NCBI GenBank assembly: GCA_038522635.1
Contig: JBCBJZ010000106.1
Coordinates: forward strand, 1-13,551
DNA length: 13,551 nt
From: JBCBJZ01 sp038522635
Lineage (GTDB): Bacteria > Pseudomonadota > Alphaproteobacteria > Rhizobiales > Hyphomicrobiaceae
Reading direction: 5' to 3'
The position numbers were made by a program, and so were the translations under genes. A model generated the notes under the pieces. The model was not told the DNA's origin. It saw only the letters and a list, made by a program, of their open reading frames with translations, and ran no database searches. This document shows, piece by piece, positions 1 to 7,173 of this stretch; the first letter of the stretch is position 1; each line of letters starts with the position of its first letter.

Positions 1-149
1 TAGAGCAACGGGCGCAAAGTGCGAGTCACCGGCTTAAACACTCACGCCTTGCCTTTGCGCCCAAAGTTGCTCTGCACTTTAAGATTAGATCATCTTTGGG
101 CAATTTCGGGCTCACCTGTGGTGATCCCCAACGATCGCCCGATGATCGA
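1..149 (+). repeat. R1 repeat, copy A (double-hairpin element)
   Basis: First of three near-complete copies of a repeat of about 148 bp, possibly cut by the window edge. It forms two hairpins. Hairpin 1 pairs 2-9 (AGAGCAAC) with 66-73 (GTTGCTCT) and 10-19 (GGGCGCAAAG) with 53-62 (CTTTGCGCCC), leaving a three-base AAA bulge at 63-65. Hairpin 2 pairs GATCATC (88-94) with GATGATC (141-147), GGGCAAT (98-104) with ATCGCCC (134-140, one mismatch), and GGGCTCACC (108-116) with GGTGATCCC (120-128, eight of nine pairs). It lies upstream of cpaC. By eye it differs from copy B (2929-3076) at about a dozen positions over the same length. The frame that is translated in tadG is also open here, but no gene is evident. 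Confidence 0.9.
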
Positions 150-240
150 GCACCGTAAGCCCTGCGGTGCCGCACCCTCGCCATCGAACTGTCCCCACGC
201 TTTGATTTGTCGAACCGCGCCAGGCCTTTAGGGCCGGCGG

Positions 241-265
241 CGCCGTGCGCAAGCTGTGCACGGCG
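241..265 (+). other. Stem-loop in the cpaC upstream region
   Basis: A perfect eight-base inverted repeat, CGCCGTGC (241-248) and GCACGGCG (258-265), encloses a nine-base loop. It lies between repeat copy A and the preferred cpaC start at 376. No T-run follows, so it is a poor intrinsic terminator. It could be an mRNA leader structure or a protein-binding dyad. It also covers a possible GTG start at 256. I see no other clear element between 150 and 375. Confidence 0.4.
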
Positions 266-375
266 TCCAACCTGCAACGCGCCACGCTGCGGGTCCGATG
301 GGGCAGCCCATCAGAATCAGATCAGGTCGCACCCACAACACGACAGCGAACACCCGTGGGGAGCGGTCCATCGCG

Positions 376-1989
376 ATGCAACGAGAAAGCACCTGTGCAG
401 GGCCCGGACGCGCTGCGCAAACCAGACCACCCGCGCAGTACCGTCGAGCTTGGCCGTTCAGCCTCATCGCCGCGCTCATGGTGGTATGCGGCGTCGGGGT
501 GAGCGCGATGATCCCGCTTGGCCCCTTAAGCGAAACGCGCACGCCTGCCACGATCATCGCCAGCGCCCATGCCACCGACAACGCTCTACGGCGCTCACGT
601 TTGGAACCGCGCCACCGGGCGATCATCCGCATTCCGGAAGGCACCACCTACCCGATCGTGCGCAAGATCAAGGTCGGCCTCGATAAGTCGCTTCTGATCG
701 AGTTGCCGGTCGACCTCAAAGACGTGCTGGTCTCGAACCCTGAAGTGGTGGACGCCGTCGTACAGTCCTCCAAGCAGGTCTACCTGCTCGCCAAGGACGT
801 GGGTGAAGCGAACGCCTTCTTCATGGGCCCGAACGGCGAGAAACTGCTCTACCTCGACATCAGCGTGACCCGCGACCTCTCTGCGCTGCGTGACATGCTG
901 GAGCGCATGATCCCCGGCGCTCGCGTGAAGGCGGAAGCGATGGGCGCCAGCGTGGTGCTCACCGGCTCGGTGGCAACGCCTGCCGATGCCAACCGTGCAG
1001 CCCAACTTGCCGGGCAATTCATCAAGAAACCGAAGGGCGTGGTGAACCTCCTGAAGGTCGATGCCAAGGACCAGGTGCTGCTCAAGGTCACGGTCGCTGA
1101 AATCCAGCGCGATGCGCTAAGGCGGCTCGGCGTACAACTGCCAGGCGCGCGGGTGAACGCTGCCAACCTGACCTTCACCAAGGTCATCCAGAACGCGTTT
1201 CCGATCACCAGCGGTGCGGTGCCAGCGACCGTTGCGACGGGCCCCGGTGCTCTACCCTTCGTCGCAGCCGGCAACGCGTTGCAGGGTACGTTTGCGCGCG
1301 GCAACCAATCGGTGAGCGCGCTCATCGAAGCGCTGGAGCGCACAGGGGTCTTCAAGACGCTTGCTGAGCCGAGCCTCGCCGCCATCTCCGGCGAGACGGC
1401 GAAGTTCCTCGCCGGCGGTGAATTCCCCATCCCGGTGCAGGGCGACGACAACAAGGTGACGGTCGAATTCAAGGAGTTCGGCATCGGCGTCACGTTCAAA
1501 CCTGTGGTCTTGAGCGGGGGGCGCATCAGCCTGAAGATATCAGCCGAAGTCAGCGAGCTTTCCAACGAGGGCGCGGTGACGGTCAACCAGATCGCGATCC
1601 CCGGGCTGAAGGTGCGCCGCGCCGAAACGGTGCTCGAACTGGTGAGCGGCGGCACGCTGGCGATGGCTGGATTGTTGTCGGAGGACACCCGCCGCGGGGT
1701 CGAAGGGGTGCCGGGCCTCAAGAGCATACCCATCCTGGGCGCGCTGTTTCGCTCCAACGACTACCGCCGCCGCGAGACTGAACTCGTCATTCTCGTCACG
1801 CCCTACATCGCCAACAACGGCATCGCCAAACATCGCCTGGCCAAGCCCGGTCGCGGCTTCATGCCCGCCGCCGAACTTGACGCGATCTTCCGCGGGCACA
1901 TCAACCGCATCTACGGCCACCCGGTAAAGGGCCGCCCCGGCGACCATGGCTTCGTGATCGAGTACCCTGCGTTGGAGGCCCGAGGATGA
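376..1989 (+). CDS. cpaC: Tad/Flp pilus outer-membrane secretin CpaC (RcpA type)
   Basis: This forms the outer-membrane channel through which a Tad (tight adherence, Flp) pilus is extruded. A basic N-terminus and a hydrophobic stretch at about residues 24-44 form a signal peptide. Next come a pilus-formation N-terminal domain (about 98-168, containing VYLLAKDVGEAN), a BON-like segment (about 168-225, with VVLTGSVATPADA), and the secretin domain (about 320-480). The secretin domain has the family's landmarks: TLAEPSLAAISGE, a GGEFPIPV segment, VPGLKSIPILGALF and ETELVILVTPYI. The length of 537 residues is slightly above what I expect for CpaC. The frame is open back to a GTG at 256. I prefer ATG 376 because GGGGAG lies 12 bases upstream and the signal peptide then sits near the N-terminus; ATG 298 is another option. 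The stop overlaps the cpaD start (ATGA), so the two are translationally coupled. No cpaB is seen upstream in the window. Confidence 0.93.
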   Translation: MQRESTCAGPGRAAQTRPPAQYRRAWPFSLIAALMVVCGVGVSAMIPLGPLSETRTPATIIASAHATDNALRRSRLEPRHRAIIRIPEGTTYPIVRKIKVGLDKSLLIELPVDLKDVLVSNPEVVDAVVQSSKQVYLLAKDVGEANAFFMGPNGEKLLYLDISVTRDLSALRDMLERMIPGARVKAEAMGASVVLTGSVATPADANRAAQLAGQFIKKPKGVVNLLKVDAKDQVLLKVTVAEIQRDALRRLGVQLPGARVNAANLTFTKVIQNAFPITSGAVPATVATGPGALPFVAAGNALQGTFARGNQSVSALIEALERTGVFKTLAEPSLAAISGETAKFLAGGEFPIPVQGDDNKVTVEFKEFGIGVTFKPVVLSGGRISLKISAEVSELSNEGAVTVNQIAIPGLKVRRAETVLELVSGGTLAMAGLLSEDTRRGVEGVPGLKSIPILGALFRSNDYRRRETELVILVTPYIANNGIAKHRLAKPGRGFMPAAELDAIFRGHINRIYGHPVKGRPGDHGFVIEYPALEARG

Positions 1990-2765
1990 GTGCGATGAAC
2001 GCTAAGCGGATGACGTTGAAGAGCGCTTCCCGATTGGCCATTGGAGAAGCCTGTCGCGATATGTCAATGACCTGCCGGCCCCTACTCGTGATCGTTGTGG
2101 CGGCGACCACACTCACGCTCACCGCCTGCCGCGACCGCCAGCACGAGGCGATGCGCGCGTTGGCGAAGAGCGATTACACGATCGCCCATCCGATCACCTT
2201 CAGTCACGGCCACGCGCACCTGCACGTGGAAGTGCCGCATGATCGCCGCGGGCTCAGCCGGCGCCAGCGCGTCGACGTCTATCGCTTCTTGCAGCTGTAC
2301 AGGGCGCGCGGAGAAGGTCGCCTGACGGTCTCGGCGCCGCGCGCACCGCGTGATCACATGGTGGTGAGCCGTGCCCTGCGACGTATCAAAGTCGGGCTGG
2401 AAGAGATCGGCCTGCGACGCCGCGCGCTGCGCCTGCGCCGCCATGCCACACGCGGCTATGAGGAGCCGACGATCCGCCTGTCGTTCCAGTACCCGCTCGC
2501 GCAAGCGCCACGCTGCGGCGCATGGCCGGACGACTTGGGCCGGCACAAAGCGCGCCTGCCTTATCACGACTTTGGCTGTTCGGCACAGCGCAACCTGGCG
2601 CTGAGCGTCGATAACGCGCGCGACTTGCAGCGCCCACGCGATGTGGCGCCGGCGTCCGCGCAACGCCGCTTTGCGACCTGGCAGGACTATCTGGGCACCA
2701 AGCCAGAAGAAACGAGTGCCGCACCGAAGGCGACCACACCGTCGGCCACGCCGCCCAGTCCGTAG
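1986..2765 (+). CDS. cpaD: Tad/Flp pilus biogenesis lipoprotein CpaD
   Basis: A Tad pilus lipoprotein thought to help localise or stabilise the CpaC secretin in the outer membrane. The N-terminal hydrophobic segment ends in a lipobox, LTAC, with the lipidated cysteine at residue 48. The body matches the CpaD family: an HPI motif after the mature N-terminus, an IKVGLEEIGL-like helix, CGAWPDDLG, then YHDFGCSAQRNLALSVDN, DLQRPRD and ASAQRRFATWQDY. The C-terminus is a Pro/Thr/Ala-rich tail. The ATG at 1986 overlaps the cpaC stop and has GGAGG (1974-1978) seven bases upstream. The downstream ATG at 2061 would give a more usual short signal peptide and cannot be excluded. The conserved cysteines in CGAWP and FGC could form a disulphide (inference). 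Confidence 0.92.
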   Translation: MSAMNAKRMTLKSASRLAIGEACRDMSMTCRPLLVIVVAATTLTLTACRDRQHEAMRALAKSDYTIAHPITFSHGHAHLHVEVPHDRRGLSRRQRVDVYRFLQLYRARGEGRLTVSAPRAPRDHMVVSRALRRIKVGLEEIGLRRRALRLRRHATRGYEEPTIRLSFQYPLAQAPRCGAWPDDLGRHKARLPYHDFGCSAQRNLALSVDNARDLQRPRDVAPASAQRRFATWQDYLGTKPEETSAAPKATTPSATPPSP

Positions 2766-2774
2766 CCAGCGCCC

Positions 2775-2808
2775 CGCCCAAAGCTGCTGCGCACTTCAAG
2801 ATATCTAG
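2775..2808 (+). repeat. R1 repeat fragment (degenerate middle portion)
   Basis: The first 28 bases match R1 positions 59-86 (CGCCCAAAG, then a GCACTT.AAGAT segment) at about 24 of 28 positions, in the same orientation as copies A and B. It begins ten bases after the cpaD stop and lies about 120 bases upstream of full copy B. It looks like a decayed remnant. It is short, so chance similarity is possible but unlikely given the location. Confidence 0.55.
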
Positions 2809-2874
2809 CGTTCGCCCGCTTCCGCAATTTGCATCAATTTGTCAGCGCCGCGTTCACGTCAAAGAAAGGCGGCG

Positions 2875-2903
2875 TTGACACACTCCCCGTAAGACAATCT
2901 TAA
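2875..2903 (+). promoter_or_regulatory. Possible sigma-70-type promoter upstream of tadG
   Basis: A perfect TTGACA (2875-2880) is followed after 17 bases by TCTTAA (2898-2903), a poor -10 with three of six consensus bases. Initiation here would start near 2910 and leave a leader of under ten bases before the ATG at 2918, so the RBS would be at or upstream of the first base. That argues against a conventional promoter at exactly this spot. The -10 region also falls within the inverted repeat at 2885-2908. Confidence 0.35.
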
Positions 2904-2908
2904 CGGGG
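2885..2908 (+). other. Strong inverted repeat overlapping the tadG ribosome binding site
   Basis: CCCCGT-AAGA (2885-2894) pairs with TCTT-ACGGGG (2898-2908) around a three-base CAA loop, with one bulged A at 2902, giving ten base pairs. The 3' arm contains the G-run (2905-2909) that is the best Shine-Dalgarno candidate for tadG. If the region is transcribed, the RBS would be sequestered. As DNA it could instead be an operator dyad between the candidate -35 and the start codon. No T-run follows, so a classical terminator is unlikely. Confidence 0.5.
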
Positions 2909-2917
2909 GATGCGTTG

Positions 2918-4732
2918 ATGAAGCTTCAAGAGCAACGGGCGCAAAGTGCGAGTCGCCGGGTTAAACACTCACGCCTTGCCTTTGCGCCCAAAGTTGCTCT
3001 GCACTTTAAGAGTAGATCATCTTTGGGCGATTTCGGGCTCACCGGTGGAGATACCGATAAATCGCCCGATGATTTAGGGGAGCGGCTGGCAAAGCGCCAG
3101 CGCCTGCAGCACGCATGGCAGAACCTGCGTCGCCACCGCTCGATCAGCACACTGCTGCGCGAGGGTGAACGTTTCGCGCAGGACCGCTCGGGCGCAACCG
3201 CCGTGGTGATGGCGATCGGGCTCACGCTGATCCTGCTCACCGCCGCGCTCGCGGTCGACTACACCCGCGCGGGCAACGAGCGCACCCGCCTTCAGCTCGC
3301 CCTTGATTCAGCGGCGCTCGCGGCCTCCGACTGGCTCGGCCTTCCCGATCAGGACACGAAGGGCAAGGCAACCGCGCGCGCCTTCTTCAAGGCGAACGGC
3401 ACGCGGCTTGAGGTCGGTGATCTGAAAACCGTCAAGCTCGACGCGGACGCGGGCGAAGTCACCGTGACGGGCGGCGGCAGTCTGCCGGCCACCTTGCTGC
3501 GCGGGCTCAACATCAACAGCATCGACTTCAGCGCGCGTTCGAAAGTCGCCAAGGGTGACGGCTCGGTCGAAGTGGTCCTCGTGCTCGACAATTCGGGCTC
3601 GATGGCGGGCCAGCCCATCGCAGACTTGCGCACCGCTGCCATCGACCTCGTCAGCGTCATCTTTGCGGGCAGCGAGGGTACCGAAAAGGTGCGTGCGGGC
3701 GTGGTGCCCTTCGCAGGGGCGGTGAACATCGGCAACGGCTATGCGGGCGAACCCTGGATGGATACCCAAGCGCTTTCGCCGGTGCACCATGAGAACTTTT
3801 CACCGAACCTGAACCGCTTCTCGTTGTTCTCGCAGCTTGGCGTACCCTGGCGCGGATGCGTGGAAGCGCGCCCTGCGCCCTACGACACCAACGATGCCGC
3901 CGCCACAACCGGAACGCCCGCGACGCTCTTCGTGCCCCTCGCCGCCCCCGATGAGCCTGATCCGAACAACGCCGCTGGCCGCACCTACTACAACAACTAC
4001 TTGAACGATGCTGGCGGACGCTGCGCACCGCTGCAGCGGACATGCACGAGCTACAGCCGCCGTGGCAATTGCCGCAACTGGGTGACGCAGACGCTTCCCG
4101 CCTCCCAAGCCCAAGAGCGCGTCTGCAAATACGACGGCGGCAACGCGTCAACCGTCTCCGCTTACGGCACGCAATTGGGTCCGAACTTTCTGTGCGACAC
4201 CCAGGCCATTCTGCCCCTGACCAGTACCAAAGCGTCGATCGAAACCGCCATCAACGCGATGGTCGCGCGCGGCGGCACCAACATCGCGCAAGGGGTGGTG
4301 TGGGGCTGGCGCGCCCTGTCACCGGCCGCTCCCTTTACCGAAGGCCTGCCCTACGACACGCCCAAACACAAAAAGTACCTCGTTTTGATGTCGGACGGCG
4401 CCAACTGGCACGGCCACATCGATAACCACAACGCATCCTGGTACACCGCCTACGGCTACGCCTCGAAGAACCGGTTGGGCAACGCGCGCTCAACAGCCGA
4501 TCTGCGCGCCGCTCTCAACGCGCGAACGGCACAAGCCTGCGCGAACGCGAAAGCGGCGGGCATCACCATCTTCACGGTCGCTTTCAACCTCACCGATGAG
4601 ACCACGCTCAACCTGCTGAAGGGCTGTGCTTCGGCGCCGGACCAGGCGTTGGTCGCAAACGGGGGCGCCAGCCTGACCGCCTCGTTCAAACAGATCGCGC
4701 GCGAAATCTCAAAGCTGCGCGTGGCGGGCTGA
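2918..4732 (+). CDS. tadG: TadG-like pilus assembly protein with von Willebrand A domain
   Basis: Membrane-anchored TadG-type protein of the Tad pilus system. FAQDRSGATAVV leads into one membrane segment (about residues 93-113), then a TadE/G-type LQLALDSAALAASDW helix. A VWA domain starts near residue 218. Its metal-site motif DNSGS is at 224-228, with GGTNI and the LMSDGANW strand downstream. GVVWGWRALSP is typical of TadG. A Cys-rich insert (about residues 365-410) could carry disulphides. ATG 2918 has GGGGG seven bases upstream, and a TTG lies just before it at 2915. Oddly, residues about 5-53 are encoded by R1 repeat copy B. No ATG, GTG or TTG lies in frame between the end of the repeat and the membrane segment. 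The protein must therefore start before the repeat or inside it (TTG 3023). The gene lies downstream of cpaCD but has its own leader region. Confidence 0.88.
   Translation: MKLQEQRAQSASRRVKHSRLAFAPKVALHFKSRSSLGDFGLTGGDTDKSPDDLGERLAKRQRLQHAWQNLRRHRSISTLLREGERFAQDRSGATAVVMAIGLTLILLTAALAVDYTRAGNERTRLQLALDSAALAASDWLGLPDQDTKGKATARAFFKANGTRLEVGDLKTVKLDADAGEVTVTGGGSLPATLLRGLNINSIDFSARSKVAKGDGSVEVVLVLDNSGSMAGQPIADLRTAAIDLVSVIFAGSEGTEKVRAGVVPFAGAVNIGNGYAGEPWMDTQALSPVHHENFSPNLNRFSLFSQLGVPWRGCVEARPAPYDTNDAAATTGTPATLFVPLAAPDEPDPNNAAGRTYYNNYLNDAGGRCAPLQRTCTSYSRRGNCRNWVTQTLPASQAQERVCKYDGGNASTVSAYGTQLGPNFLCDTQAILPLTSTKASIETAINAMVARGGTNIAQGVVWGWRALSPAAPFTEGLPYDTPKHKKYLVLMSDGANWHGHIDNHNASWYTAYGYASKNRLGNARSTADLRAALNARTAQACANAKAAGITIFTVAFNLTDETTLNLLKGCASAPDQALVANGGASLTASFKQIAREISKLRVAG
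2929..3076 (+). repeat. R1 repeat, copy B, inside the tadG reading frame
   Basis: A 148-bp copy aligned end to end with copy A, with about a dozen substitutions and no indels. Both hairpins are kept: AGAGCAAC/GTTGCTCT and GGGCGCAAAG/CTTTGCGCCC in the first, GATCATC/GATGAT and GGGCGAT/ATCGCCC in the second. It begins four codons after the tadG ATG and is open in that frame throughout, encoding a basic, Ser-rich stretch of about 49 residues (QSASRRVKHSR, then FGLTGGDTDKSPDD). The residues are upstream of the membrane segment and so probably cytoplasmic. Confidence 0.92.
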
Positions 4733-4740
4733 ACCGGCCG

Positions 4741-4799
4741 CCACTTTGGTCGGTGTCGTGCGCACCAACTGTGGTCGCGATGGATCGCCCGATGATCTA
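4741..4799 (+). repeat. R1 repeat, degenerate right-half copy
   Basis: Corresponds to the second hairpin of R1. The right arm is best preserved: GGATCGCCCGATGATCTA (4782-4799) is nearly identical to the end of copy C, and ACTGTGGT (4768-4775) matches the inner stem. The left arm (ACTTTGGTCGG, 4743-4753) is eroded. It fills the gap between the convergent tadG and TauE/SafE genes. Its last three bases, CTA, read as the TAG stop of the TauE/SafE gene on the other strand. Confidence 0.7.
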
Positions 4800-5849
4800 C
4801 CCGCCCAAGGCCACGTTGACGATGAAGCGGACCACCACGATCGCCAGAAAGGCCGCAAAGGCGATCTCCAGCGTACGGCGATCGATGCCGTGCGCCAGGC
4901 GAACCCCAAGCGGCGCCGTCACCACGCTTGCGACGACGACGATGCCGGCGCCGAGCAAGTTGACGTAGCCCACCGAAAACGGCGGCAAGTTCGCAGCCCC
5001 CCAGCCGGCCCAGGCAAAACCCAAAACACCGGGGATCGCGACCAACGGGCCAAACCCGGATGCCGTGCCCAGCGCCTGCAGCATCGGACGCCCGTAAAGC
5101 GTCATCATCATCGTGATGAACGCACCGCCGCCGACGCTCATCAAGGTCGACAACGTGCCCACCACAACGCCGTAGGCCTGCAGCGCGGGGCTGCCAGGTA
5201 GCGTGGTGCCCAGCCGCCAGTCGCTGCGGCCGAAGCCGAACATGATCGCCAGAAACGCGCCGACAACGATCCACACGACCTTCAAGGCCGAGGCGTCCGC
5301 GAACCGTGCGATGACGCTTCCCGCCACCACGCCGGCCACCACCCAGAACGCCATCTGCTGCACAACGGCGGTATCAACGCTGCCCTTCGCGCGATGCGAC
5401 AGGAAGGAGCGCAGCGAGGTTGGCAGGATGACGCAAAGCGCGGTGCCGACGCTCAGATGCATGCGGACATCCTCGGCCACGCCGAGCGCGCCGAAGACCT
5501 CAAACAGCACCGGCACCAGGATGCCGCCACCGCCGATCCCAAGGAGGCCGGAGATGAAGCCGGTCGCGATCCCGGCAGCCAACAGCGCGGCGATGAGGAT
5601 GAGCAGGTTGGGCTCGGCCGTCACGCGCGGGTTTGCCAGGTCGCTGACGTTGGCATTGGCGTTGGCATGCGACACCGCCTGCGCCACGCCAGCACTGAAG
5701 ACCGTCAGGATGAGCGCAAGGATGAGCGCAGCACATAGAGCAACGCTCAACGCGGGCAACCATCGCGGTGCGTATGCCATCATTCCCACGCGCCCGCGTT
5801 CCCGAGCCCAACCGCGCGCTTCACCCTCACCAACGCGCCGCACGCTCAC
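4797..5849 (-). CDS. TauE/SafE (TSUP) family anion permease
   Basis: Inner-membrane permease of the TSUP family, whose members export or import sulfite, sulfoacetate or related organosulfur anions; the substrate here is unknown. The protein has about eight to nine hydrophobic segments. The two family half-motifs are visible: GLLGIGGGGILVPVL in the N-terminal half and LMSVGGGAFITMMMT in the C-terminal half. An extra N-terminal hydrophobic segment (ending FSAGVAQA), then an Asn/Ala-rich linker, precede the first TSUP helix and may be a signal anchor. The GTG at 5849 overlaps the dusA stop (GTGA), which favours coupled translation, but no Shine-Dalgarno is visible. ATG 5783 or 5780, preceded by GTGGGA, would remove a charged 22-residue leader and is a serious alternative. 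The stop codon comes from the R1 half-copy. Confidence 0.87.
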   Translation of the reverse strand: MSVRRVGEGEARGWARERGRVGMMAYAPRWLPALSVALCAALILALILTVFSAGVAQAVSHANANANVSDLANPRVTAEPNLLILIAALLAAGIATGFISGLLGIGGGGILVPVLFEVFGALGVAEDVRMHLSVGTALCVILPTSLRSFLSHRAKGSVDTAVVQQMAFWVVAGVVAGSVIARFADASALKVVWIVVGAFLAIMFGFGRSDWRLGTTLPGSPALQAYGVVVGTLSTLMSVGGGAFITMMMTLYGRPMLQALGTASGFGPLVAIPGVLGFAWAGWGAANLPPFSVGYVNLLGAGIVVVASVVTAPLGVRLAHGIDRRTLEIAFAAFLAIVVVRFIVNVALGG

Positions 5850-6982
5850 GCGCTCAGCACGGGCGTGGCGCGGCGGGGCCGCTCATCAGCGTCTGCGCGG
5901 TTCAGCGATTGCGCGTGTCCCGCGTCGCCGGAGGTCTCGCCTGATGGATCTTTGAGGTGGTCCAGCGCATCCGTCAGGACCTGCGCATCGGCACCCGGCA
6001 AATGCGCGTGCTGCGCCAAATGCCGCCGGTAGCCACGCGCCCCAGGCCGTCCGTGGAACGCGCCCAGCATATGCCGCGTGATCTGGTTCAACCGACCTCC
6101 CGCTGCCAGATGGGCGTTGATGTAAGGCACCATCGCTTCGACCGCGGCGGTGACGGCGGCATGCTCATCGATATCCACATGGGAGCCGGCATCCGCGCCC
6201 TCATGCACGCCCGCATCAGCGCCGTAGTAAAGCCGGTCGACGCTTGCGAGCAGCGCGGGGCGTTGATAGGCGGCACGCCCAAGCATCACGCCATCGACAT
6301 GCTCAAGCTGCGCCAGCGCCGCCGCATGATCGGCAAGCCCGCCGTTGATCACGATACCCAGATCGGGGCGTGCCGCGCGCAACCGATGCACGCGCGCATA
6401 ATCCAGCGGGGGCACATCGCGGTTCTGCTTCGGGCTCAGCCCCTGCAACCACGCTTTGCGCGCATGCACGATGAAGAGCGAGCATCCCGCATTGGCGACG
6501 CCGTCCACAAACCGCGTGAGGTCGCGCTCGCTGTCCTGCTCATCGATGCCGATGCGGCACTTGACCGTGACAGGGATCGCAACGCGCGCGCGCATGGCCG
6601 CCACGCAGGCCGCCACCGTCTCGGGCTCCGCCATGAGGCAAGCACCGAAGCGGCCGTTTTGCACGCGGTCCGAAGGGCAGCCCACGTTGAGGTTGATCTC
6701 ATCGTAGCCCCACGCTTCCCCGATCGCAGCGGCCTCAGCAAGCTTCGCAGGATCGCAACCACCGAGTTGCAAGGCGAGCGGCTGTTCGCGCGCATCGAAA
6801 TCCAGGAGACGCGCCCGCGGCCCGTATAGCACAGCGTCCACCGTCACCATCTCGGTGTACAGCATGGCGTGGCGCGTCAACTGACGGTGAAAAAACCGGC
6901 AATGCCGATCCGTCCACTCCATCATCGGCGCGACGCAGAAGCGGCGAGCGAAGGTCGTCGAAGGTTGCAAGGCGGTGCACAT
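5846..6982 (-). CDS. dusA: tRNA-dihydrouridine(20/20a) synthase DusA
   Basis: FMN-dependent enzyme that reduces uridine to dihydrouridine in the tRNA D-loop, using NADPH. Motifs in order: CVAPMMEWTDRHCRFFHR at residues 16-33, LALQLGG, INLNVGCPSDRVQNGRFGA with catalytic Cys102, VKCRIGID, IVHARKAWLQGLSPKQNR, VINGG and GVMLGRAAYQRP, with the DusA-type ITRHMLGAFHGRPGAR near the end. It is 378 residues, longer than usual for DusA. The excess lies in a GADAG-repeat insert (residues about 254-269, encoded at 6176-6223) and a charged, low-complexity C-terminal tail after about residue 325. ATG 6982 is the only start that keeps the N-terminal strand, though no Shine-Dalgarno is visible. The TauE/SafE gene follows with a four-base overlap; no functional link is evident. 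Confidence 0.94.
   Translation of the reverse strand: MCTALQPSTTFARRFCVAPMMEWTDRHCRFFHRQLTRHAMLYTEMVTVDAVLYGPRARLLDFDAREQPLALQLGGCDPAKLAEAAAIGEAWGYDEINLNVGCPSDRVQNGRFGACLMAEPETVAACVAAMRARVAIPVTVKCRIGIDEQDSERDLTRFVDGVANAGCSLFIVHARKAWLQGLSPKQNRDVPPLDYARVHRLRAARPDLGIVINGGLADHAAALAQLEHVDGVMLGRAAYQRPALLASVDRLYYGADAGVHEGADAGSHVDIDEHAAVTAAVEAMVPYINAHLAAGGRLNQITRHMLGAFHGRPGARGYRRHLAQHAHLPGADAQVLTDALDHLKDPSGETSGDAGHAQSLNRADADERPRRATPVLSA
6176..6223 (-). repeat. 24-bp imperfect tandem duplication within dusA
   Basis: Two adjacent 24-bp units, each encoding an eight-residue GADAG(x)H-type block, form the insert GADAGVHEGADAGSHV in DusA. They are imperfect but in frame. Similar in-frame duplications occur in the neighbouring oxidoreductase gene. 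Confidence 0.65.
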
Positions 6983-7025
6983 GAGGTTGAGGGCGGTGGG
7001 TTGAGCGCGGGGCGATTATGCCTCC

Positions 7026-7033
7026 GGGGGGGG
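7026..7033. repeat. G8 homopolymer upstream of dusA
   Basis: Eight consecutive G residues on the + strand (C8 on the dusA strand) lie about 45 bases upstream of the dusA start. This is long enough to slip during replication or sequencing. I found no clear dusA promoter in the 191-base gap (6983-7173) between it and the oxidoreductase gene. Confidence 0.6.
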
Positions 7034-7173
7034 AGCCACGCGGACACTACGGTGATGCTGTTCTTCTAGGACGATGCGGGCGAAATCGAAATGACAAAGC
7101 GGCACCTTCAGCGCACCGCTGACGCTGCCCCGCCCTGGTTGCGCCACCCACGTTGCACCAAGCTGGGCCGCGC

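Noticed and set aside
1..149. CRISPR-like or tRNA-like interpretation of R1
   Set aside because: Copies are dispersed and far apart without regular spacers, and the folding is two long hairpins rather than a cloverleaf.
26..277. Reverse-strand open frame through R1 copy A, with a similar one through copy B (2926-3240)
   Set aside because: The similar peptides come from the shared repeat; there is no conserved start or ribosome binding site, and the copy B version is antisense to the tadG membrane region.
849..1757. A 302-codon - strand open frame inside cpaC
   Set aside because: It is a shadow of the secretin gene, Ser/Thr/Pro-rich and without motifs.
5203..5955. A 250-codon + strand open frame opposite the permease gene
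   Set aside because: It is antisense to clear TSUP coding sequence, has low-complexity composition and no family motif; GC-rich DNA commonly yields such frames.
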